A stretch of DNA of 11,551 bases, taken from NCBI GenBank assembly GCA_945871755.1, contig CAMBWV010000006.1, positions 1-11,551 of the forward strand, read 5' to 3'. Below are positions 1-5,454 of this stretch, one piece after another. This DNA comes from an uncultured Bacteroidales bacterium. GTDB lineage: Bacteria > Bacteroidota > Bacteroidia > Bacteroidales > Bacteroidaceae. The notes under the pieces are model-generated. The model had not been told where the DNA came from and did not search any database. It saw only the letters and a list, made by a program, of their open reading frames with translations. Numbering within the stretch: the first letter of the stretch is position 1; the number at the start of each line of letters is the position of its first letter. The translations under genes and the position numbers were made by a program.

Positions 1-105
1 GCCTTTCCCCGTTTCCGTTGGGTTGAAAACAGGTTGTTATATAGAAGGAGTGATCTGGAAATACTCACCTATCTTATACAATCAGAGACGTGGGCTTTTC
101 TTTGA
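1..105 (+). CDS. C-terminal end of a probable helix-turn-helix (excisionase-like) protein, cut by the window edge
   Basis: An open frame enters from the left edge and stops at TGA 103-105, giving 34 residues. The stretch FPRFRWVENRLLYRRSDLEIL resembles the end of HTH_17/excisionase-type DNA-binding proteins of Bacteroidota, where a basic 'wing' (R-x-L-Y-R-R-S-D-L) follows the recognition helix and leads into a short last helix. The DNA is visibly richer in A+T than the genes to the right. The next piece downstream is a broken mobile-element-type gene, which fits a decayed accessory element. Without the N-terminal part the family call is tentative, and it could be another small winged-helix protein. 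Confidence 0.4.
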   Translation, partial: AFPRFRWVENRLLYRRSDLEILTYLIQSETWAFL

Positions 106-128
106 ATTTCGGGGTGACAATAAGCTGA

Positions 129-398
129 AATATAGACAATATTTGTGCCCCTACATCATCCTATTTAGAGAATGACCCAGTAAATGACCCAGTAAATGAC
201 CCAGTAAAACTAACAGATAGACAAAGAAAGATTCTGCAAATGTTTCTTGAAGATAAGACTTTGAGTAGGGAACGTTTATGTTTAAGGACGGGCTTGTCCG
301 ATGCAACAGCCAAACGTGAGATTGCATACCTGAAGCGTTTAGGCATATTGAAAAGGATAGGCAGCGATAAGAATGGTTATTGGCTGGTAGGCAATTAG
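129..398 (+). pseudogene. C-terminal fragment of an AlbA_2/RecG-like ATP-binding protein (winged-helix tail)
   Basis: After an in-frame TGA at 126-128 the frame is open to TAG 396-398. From about 171 it encodes NDPV three times, then KLTDRQRKIL and a winged-helix domain ending in a typical wing (GILKRIGSDKNGYWLVGN). This NDPV hinge plus C-terminal winged helix is characteristic of the 'putative DNA-binding/ATP-binding' AlbA_2 proteins related to the RecG C-terminus, which are usually about 450-550 residues long. Here the AlbA_2 and ATPase portions are missing. No ATG precedes the hinge in frame, and the first ATG lies inside the winged helix. The sequence before 171 in the other frames does not read as the missing part. 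I infer a remnant left by deletion or element insertion. An alternative is a short product from a non-standard start, which I think less likely. Confidence 0.55.
171..206 (+). repeat. 12-bp tandem repeat, three perfect copies, coding for NDPV x3
   Basis: AATGACCCAGTA occurs three times head to tail. Each unit is four codons (Asn-Asp-Pro-Val), so copy-number change by slippage would keep the frame and alter only hinge length. It lies in the linker just before the winged helix of the fragment. Confidence 0.9.
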
Positions 399-517
399 GA
401 GAAAGACGATACACTCCTCAAAATATTTGATTCACATCGACTCGACGACCAAAATTAGTAAGAAGAGGTGTCAGGAAAGATAAAGCCAAAACTTTCAGCC
501 TCTGTATGAACAAGCAC

Positions 518-548
518 TTGCTTACGCCCCATTGCGGCATTAGGCTTG
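518..548 (+). promoter_or_regulatory. Candidate Bacteroidota promoter for the GH92 gene
   Basis: TTG at 518-520 is followed by exactly 20 bases and then TAGGCTTG at 541-548, one mismatch from the Bacteroidota -7 element TAnnTTTG. Transcription would start near 553-556, leaving an untranslated leader of roughly 27 bases before the ATG at 582. The rest of the 183-bp gap (399-581) shows no gene or hairpin that I can support. The call is weakened by the -7 mismatch. Confidence 0.35.
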
Positions 549-581
549 CGTTCCAATACTTCCCCTTAAAAAGCAAACACG

Positions 582-2930
582 ATGAGAAGAATAAACCTAA
601 TAGTTCTCTCCCTAGCAACAATGCTTCTTCCCCTGGCCGCCCTGGGGCAGACGCAAACGGGTGCGCACCCTTCTGATTGGGTGAATCCGCTGATTGGAAC
701 GGCTGGCATGGGACATACGTTCCCTGGTGCCTGCGCGCCGTTTGGCATGGTGGCCCTGAGTCCCGATACCGATACGATACCGCACAATGTGGATGGGCGG
801 TATCAGCCGCGGGCGTACGACTATTGCGCAGGCTATCGCTATGAAGACGCCACTATCGTCGGGTTCAGCCATACGCACCTGAGCGGCACGGGCCATTCCG
901 ATTTGGGCGACATTCTCCTCCAGCCCCAAACGGGTAGGCTGCGCCTCCAGCCCGGTCGGGCCGCTTCTCCCGACGAAGGCTATCGGTCGCGCTTCTCGCA
1001 CGACACAGAGCAGGCCCGAGCAGGCTACTACGAGGTGCGGCTAGACGACGAGCAGGTGCGCGTGCAACTGACTGCCACTCCGCGGGTGGGCATTCACCGC
1101 TATACTTACCCCGCTGGCGAAGAAGAGCGCGTCATCCTCGACCTCGGACATGGCATTTACAACTACGATGGCAAGGTGCTCTGGGCCAGCATTCGCGTGG
1201 AGAACGACACCCTCCTCACGGGCTATCGCATCACCAGCGGATGGGCGCGCTGCCACTACACCTATTTCGCCATTGCCCTGAGCAAACCCATCCAGAGTTA
1301 CGGCTACCGCGACCGCAAGGAAGCCAACTACCGCGGATTCTGGCGCAAGTTTGACCTCCATCGCAACTTTCCCGAGATGGCAGGTCGCCACCCCGTGGCC
1401 TACTTCAACTTTGCAGACGATGCCTCCCATGCTCTGACCCTTCGTGTGGCCCTTTCGGCCGTCAGCACGGAGGGAGCCTTGCGCAATCTGCGGGCCGAAA
1501 CGGACGGCAAGACGTTTGAACAACTCTGCGATGAGGCACGCAACGTTTGGGACGAGGCCCTCTCTGCCCTTCGTTGCGAAGGTACGGCCGACCAGTGCCG
1601 CATGCTCTACACCTCGCTCTATCACACGATGATCAATCCCAGCATCTACATGGACGTGGACCGACAATATCGCGGCCTCGACGGCAATATCCACACGGCT
1701 CAGGGCTTCGACCATTACACCATCTTCTCCCTTTGGGATACTTATCGCGCCCAGCATCCCCTGCTCGCCCTCCTCCAGCCCGAGCGCAATGCCCACATGG
1801 CGCGCTCCATGCTGGCGCACCAGCAGCAGAGTGTGCACCATCTCCTGCCCATTTGGAGTCTGATGGGCAATGAGGGCTGGTGCATGACGGGCTACCACGC
1901 TGTGAGCGTGCTGGCCGATGCCTTGGCCAAGGGGGCCGACCTGCCGCGCGACGCCGTGCTCCGTGCGATGGTCAGCACGGCCAGTAGCGAGCGAATGTCG
2001 GGCATGAAGGACTATCTGGCAATGGGCTACGTACCCTTCGACCGCGACCAGACGGCGGCCTCCAACACCCTGGAATACGCCTACGACGACTGGACCATCT
2101 ACGCCACGGCACAGGCCGCTGGCGATACGGCCACCGCGCGAGCCTTTGCCCAGCGGGCGCAGTCGTATCGCAATGTCTATAATCCCGCAAGCGGTTTTGC
2201 CTGCCCGCGCTATGCCGACGGATGCTTCAAGGCCGACATGGACCCCTACCAGACGTATGGCGAGGGATTCATTGAGGGCAACGCCTGGAATTTCTCCTTC
2301 CACGTGCCCCACGATGTGCGCGGAATGATGCAGGCAATGGGCGGCGAACCCATATTCCGCCAGCGACTGGATAGCCTCTTCGAGATGCACCTGCCCGAAC
2401 GCTACTACAAGGAGAACGAAGACATTACGGCCGACTGCCTCGTAGGCGGCTACGTGCACGGCAACGAGCCCAGCCACCACATCCCCTACCTCTACGCCTG
2501 GACCTCCCAGCCCTGGAAGACGCAGCAGTGGGTGCGCACCATCATGAACCGCATGTATCGTGCCGACATCCGCGGGCTGGGCGGCAACGACGATTGCGGC
2601 CAGATGTCCGCCTGGTACATTTTCTCGGCCCTCGGCTTCTATCCCGTCTGTCCTGGCTCGGACCAATACGTGCTGGGCGCACCCTATCTGCCCTACCTGC
2701 GGTTGACCCTGCCCAACGGCCGTGCCGTAGAGGTGAGAGCCAAGGGTGTGAGCGACCGTCGCCGCTATGTGAAGCGACTGCTGGTCAACGGCCAGCCCTA
2801 CGAGCGACTCTATATCACGCACGATATGCTCCTCCGCGGCTGTACCTTAGACTTTGAAATGAGCGAGAAGCCCAACCGCAAGCGCGGCCTCCAGCCATCC
2901 GACCAGCCGTATTCGATGACGAACGAATAG
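582..2930 (+). CDS. Secreted GH92 alpha-mannosidase (probably exo-alpha-1,2-mannosidase type)
   Basis: Glycoside hydrolase family 92 enzymes are calcium-dependent exo-alpha-mannosidases that trim mannose from N-glycans and mannans with inversion. The 782-residue product is full length for the family. It begins with a signal peptide (about residues 1-22, cleavage after A-L-G) with no lipobox, so a soluble periplasmic or exported enzyme is expected. The N-terminal beta-sandwich starts with the family signature VNPLIGT...GHTFPGA...PFGMVALSPDT and continues with FSHTHLSGTGHSDLGD. The C-terminal helical barrel carries IEGNAW, whose Glu565 matches the family's catalytic acid. It also carries GNDDCGQMSAW at 668-678, whose Asp670/Asp671 belong to the general-base and calcium region, followed by the hallmark ALGFYPVCPGSDQY. 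All key motifs look intact. It stands alone, with no SusC/SusD pair beside it, and converges with the phosphatase gene. Linkage preference (1,2, 1,3, 1,4 or 1,6) cannot be read from motifs alone. Confidence 0.97.
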   Translation: MRRINLIVLSLATMLLPLAALGQTQTGAHPSDWVNPLIGTAGMGHTFPGACAPFGMVALSPDTDTIPHNVDGRYQPRAYDYCAGYRYEDATIVGFSHTHLSGTGHSDLGDILLQPQTGRLRLQPGRAASPDEGYRSRFSHDTEQARAGYYEVRLDDEQVRVQLTATPRVGIHRYTYPAGEEERVILDLGHGIYNYDGKVLWASIRVENDTLLTGYRITSGWARCHYTYFAIALSKPIQSYGYRDRKEANYRGFWRKFDLHRNFPEMAGRHPVAYFNFADDASHALTLRVALSAVSTEGALRNLRAETDGKTFEQLCDEARNVWDEALSALRCEGTADQCRMLYTSLYHTMINPSIYMDVDRQYRGLDGNIHTAQGFDHYTIFSLWDTYRAQHPLLALLQPERNAHMARSMLAHQQQSVHHLLPIWSLMGNEGWCMTGYHAVSVLADALAKGADLPRDAVLRAMVSTASSERMSGMKDYLAMGYVPFDRDQTAASNTLEYAYDDWTIYATAQAAGDTATARAFAQRAQSYRNVYNPASGFACPRYADGCFKADMDPYQTYGEGFIEGNAWNFSFHVPHDVRGMMQAMGGEPIFRQRLDSLFEMHLPERYYKENEDITADCLVGGYVHGNEPSHHIPYLYAWTSQPWKTQQWVRTIMNRMYRADIRGLGGNDDCGQMSAWYIFSALGFYPVCPGSDQYVLGAPYLPYLRLTLPNGRAVEVRAKGVSDRRRYVKRLLVNGQPYERLYITHDMLLRGCTLDFEMSEKPNRKRGLQPSDQPYSMTNE

Positions 2931-2963
2931 GTCCGCGCGTGCCGCCACCATCCTTCCACCTAC

Positions 2964-3005
2964 AAAAAAGAGAGGCTGTGTCAGTTACTTTTGACACAGC
3001 CTCTC
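2964..3005. terminator. Shared terminator between the convergent GH92 and phosphatase genes
   Basis: GAGAGGCTGTGTCA (2970-2983) pairs perfectly over 14 bp with TGACACAGCCTCTC (2992-3005) across an 8-base loop. Six A residues at 2964-2969 give the minus-strand transcript a U run directly after the stem, so it is a strong Rho-independent terminator for the phosphatase operon, about 30 bases past its stop. On the plus strand the stem is followed only by ATTTACTTCTT, so it probably stops the GH92 transcript less cleanly. Confidence 0.9.
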
Positions 3006-3035
3006 ATTTACTTCTTATTCTAGTGGGGTGTTTGC

Positions 3036-3965
3036 CTATCGGCGGCTTGCGCTGCTGGCCACAGCTTTCTGCTCAACGGTGTGAATCACCTTGCCCTGCT
3101 GGTTTATCATCTCCAGCCTCAGAGACTCCTTCGTGCCACTGAGAATAGAGAACCCAGGTTCGCCGCTGACGAAGACGGTGCCCTTAATGGGCTTCACCTC
3201 TTGACGCGACAGCGAGCCCGAAGAATTGACCACGTAGTCCATACGAGTGCCTGCTATGCGCACGTGCTGGAAATTGTGAATGTGGCCGCAGATGTACATA
3301 TTCACCTGATGGCGGCGCAGAATCGGGTCAAGGCGTTGCTGCAAATCCGTGCGCTCGCTGCTGCTCTTGGGCGTATCGGCATAGATGGGATGGTGGCCCA
3401 CTACGACGACCCAGTTCTCTTTGGCTTGCGCCAACTCTTTGTCCAGCCAGTCCAGTTGGGCATCCATATTCTGCTGGGCCACATCGGGGTAGTCCGCAGT
3501 GTCCTTGTGGTATTTGTCAATCAGGGGCGTAGTGTCCACGAATACTACGCGCAGGCTCACGCCATCGTCCTCGAACACCTTGGAATAGTAGCGGGCAGGC
3601 ATTTGCCAGCGGCGGCTCACCTGTGAATAGTCAACGACGGCCTGTGTGTTGCCGCGGTATTCGTGGTTGCCAAGGATGGGGTACCAGGGCACCTGCAGTT
3701 CGGGATGACTATATATTAGTTCAAAGTTTGTTATCCAGAGCGGGTCCGTCACACTCTCCACGCCCATGTAGTGGTGCGTATCACCGAGCGCGAGCACCGC
3801 TTCCACGTCGTCCTGTTCGGCCATCCGGCCCATCAGTTCGGCGATGGGTTTCTGTTCGTAGTAGCCATTGCGTCCCAGGTCGTTGGCCACGAAGAGGCGA
3901 ATCTGCGAGAAAGATACTGCCGCCCCAGTCAGGGCCAGCAGTATCGTGAGAAGAGTCCTTTTCAT
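3036..3965 (-). CDS. Secreted metallophosphoesterase, purple/tartrate-resistant acid phosphatase-like
   Basis: The 309-residue protein has a signal peptide (about 1-20, cut before Q21) followed directly by a calcineurin-like phosphoesterase domain. Metal-site motifs are in the usual order: Asp29 in NDLG, GDTHHYMGV (Asp62), GNHEYRGN (Asn100, His101), VVGHHPIYA (His191/His192) and GHIHNFQH (His228, His230). The length, the GD...GV..V.DP.W block and the GHxHxxQH ending are those of small purple acid (TRAP type 5) phosphatases, which cleave phosphate monoesters with a two-metal centre. Aligned with the GDNFYFTGV motif of TRAP enzymes, the tyrosine that binds Fe(III) falls on His65 here, so the metal site may differ. 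The last 40 or so residues look like a small beta domain. Its ATG overlaps the lipoprotein stop by four bases (ATGA, 3962-3965), implying coupled translation. Substrate is unknown. Confidence 0.93.
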   Translation of the reverse strand: MKRTLLTILLALTGAAVSFSQIRLFVANDLGRNGYYEQKPIAELMGRMAEQDDVEAVLALGDTHHYMGVESVTDPLWITNFELIYSHPELQVPWYPILGNHEYRGNTQAVVDYSQVSRRWQMPARYYSKVFEDDGVSLRVVFVDTTPLIDKYHKDTADYPDVAQQNMDAQLDWLDKELAQAKENWVVVVGHHPIYADTPKSSSERTDLQQRLDPILRRHQVNMYICGHIHNFQHVRIAGTRMDYVVNSSGSLSRQEVKPIKGTVFVSGEPGFSILSGTKESLRLEMINQQGKVIHTVEQKAVASSASRR

Positions 3966-5308
3966 TTTGTTCCGAGTGCTCCGAAATAAGGTTGAACAGC
4001 GGGCGAGGTGTAGGTGCGCGAGCCGATAGTCAGTCCGTTGGCAAAGTAGGGTGTCACGCTGCCATTAGCACCTTGGAGAGCGGGAGAGCCAGCTGCGAGA
4101 TGGAGGTCCCAGTTGCCGTCAAGGGCAAAGGCTGTCAGGCCCACGCTGTTGATGGGGAAGGCCACGAAAGCAGGGTCAAGCAGTTTGTCGGGGCTGGAGA
4201 TGAGGCTGTGCGTGTCCACATTGGGGCTGTAGTTTTTGTTGCTCATTGCATAGCCTTCGGCAGGATTGCCGACGGTGGCATCGCCCACGATAGGTGTGGT
4301 CTGTGAGCCCGAGGCGTAGAAATTATAGTCAATCACGGACCTGTCGTCATATCCAGCGTCCGATTTGTTGGGGTCGGTGTACTTGGGTGTCATGGCGCGG
4401 AACTTGCAGTTGACCATCAGGTTGTTCACCACGGTGACTAGAGCGTTTTTCTCCACATAGATGCAGCCGCCCTTTTCGCCATCGCGTCGCCAGCCAGCAT
4501 TGAGGATGGTGTTGTTGTAGGCCGTGGCCTTCAGTTGGCCGCGCGTTTCGCTCTGTCCCGAGGAGGAGAGTTTCAGACCGTTCGTATTGGGCGAGAACAT
4601 GACGTTGCCCGCTACGTCAGCCTTCACGCCAGCTTTCAGGTTGACGGCCTCGCCGCCCGTATAGCCGTTAGCGATAAACGTGTTGTTTGTGATAATGCCG
4701 TTGCCGCCCATCATGTAGATGCCGTCCGAGGCACCGTTGCGAATGATGGAGTTCGTCAGGGCATAGCTTCCGTTGATATTGTTCGTGGTCACCTGCGGAT
4801 ATATGTCGTCGCCTGCCGTATAGATGCCGGCAATGGCGGCTGGCGAACCTTCGATGACTTGTGCGCCCGTGTATTCAATAATCACGTGGTCCAGAGCCAT
4901 CTCCTGGCAGGATTCGTAGGCCACGATGCCGCCCCAGAGTCCCTTGAAGGTGTTTTCGGAGGTGCGCAGGGCGGGATCAACGGTGAAGGTGACAGGCTTT
5001 TCTGCCGTACCGAGAACGTAGAGGTTGCCTTTGACGGCGATTTCCACGGGTACATGGTTCACGCCCACGCCCTTCTCGGAAACAATCACCGTCACGCCGG
5101 GCTCAATCGTCAGCGATTGGCCTTCGGGAATCACGAGGTGGCGGTCCAGATGGACCACTTCGCCGCTCTTCCACACACCCGAAACGATCAGTTCCGTTTC
5201 CGTGGTTTCCTGTTTGACACTTACTTCGTCGTCATCGCTACAGGCGGTGAGACAAAAGCCGCCCAGCAGCACAGCCGTAAGGGCTGCATAGAATTTTCTT
5301 AGTTTCAT
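3962..5308 (-). CDS. Surface-exposed lipoprotein with right-handed parallel beta-helix
   Basis: I start the protein at ATG 5306-5308 (448 residues), because it opens a clean lipoprotein signal MKLRKFYAALTAV...CLTAC. The open frame reaches 10 codons further only through a TTG. Cys23 is the lipidation site, and it is followed by SDDDE, an acid-rich signal that in Bacteroidota sends lipoproteins to the outer face of the outer membrane. The body shows repeated short turns with Asn/Gly at regular spacing (for example ALTNSIIRNG, GIITNNTFIANG, AYNNTILNAG, TVVNNLMVNC), typical of a right-handed parallel beta-helix as in pectate-lyase-like folds, over roughly residues 60-320. The C-terminal part is less regular and ends in FGALGTK. 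No catalytic residues of a polysaccharide lyase are evident, so binding of a surface substrate is as likely as catalysis. It sits between a TonB receptor and a phosphatase, where a SusD-type binding lipoprotein might otherwise be expected. Confidence 0.9.
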   Translation of the reverse strand: MKLRKFYAALTAVLLGGFCLTACSDDDEVSVKQETTETELIVSGVWKSGEVVHLDRHLVIPEGQSLTIEPGVTVIVSEKGVGVNHVPVEIAVKGNLYVLGTAEKPVTFTVDPALRTSENTFKGLWGGIVAYESCQEMALDHVIIEYTGAQVIEGSPAAIAGIYTAGDDIYPQVTTNNINGSYALTNSIIRNGASDGIYMMGGNGIITNNTFIANGYTGGEAVNLKAGVKADVAGNVMFSPNTNGLKLSSSGQSETRGQLKATAYNNTILNAGWRRDGEKGGCIYVEKNALVTVVNNLMVNCKFRAMTPKYTDPNKSDAGYDDRSVIDYNFYASGSQTTPIVGDATVGNPAEGYAMSNKNYSPNVDTHSLISSPDKLLDPAFVAFPINSVGLTAFALDGNWDLHLAAGSPALQGANGSVTPYFANGLTIGSRTYTSPAVQPYFGALGTK

Positions 5309-5362
5309 ATTGATTTGATAGGGTTGAATATTTTTCAAATGAATATTGTGCTGGCAGTCGAG

Positions 5363-5438
5363 GGCTGCGATGAAACGCTGAAACTAGCTAGCCGCAGGCC
5401 TCCGTTGGAACCCAGTAGCCGCAAGCTTTCGTTGAAAC
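5363..5438. repeat. Three degenerate copies of a 27-bp-period repeat between operon genes
   Basis: Related 22-base blocks end at 5384, 5411 and 5438, exactly 27 bases apart. The second (5390-5411) and third (5417-5438) share AGCCGCA, GC and CGTTG with only four differences over 22 bases. The first (5363-5384) is more diverged, with about 13 of 22 matches, mainly at its ends. The period equals nine codons, and the plus strand has a 43-codon open frame through it (ATG 5339 to TAG 5470). That frame overlaps the receptor's last codons, and I do not treat it as a proven gene. The block would be transcribed inside the operon mRNA between receptor and lipoprotein. Confidence 0.6.
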
Positions 5439-5454
5439 TTGTGATTGGTAAGGA

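Noticed and set aside
171..206. The three 12-bp repeats as the start of a CRISPR array or phase-variation tract
   Set aside because: There are no spacers, the unit is a multiple of three inside a known protein hinge, and changing its copy number would not shift the frame.
1041..2822. A 593-codon open frame on the minus strand opposite the GH92 gene
   Set aside because: The same shadow effect. The plus-strand frame has every GH92 motif, whereas the antisense product matches nothing I recognise and has no signal or start context.
5306..5338. TTG start for the lipoprotein, with parallel TTG starts at 8121 and 11250 for the receptor and the M6 peptidase
   Set aside because: In all three, an ATG slightly downstream begins a clean signal peptide. 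At 11250 the TTG overlaps the -7 promoter element and would lie upstream of the transcript start.
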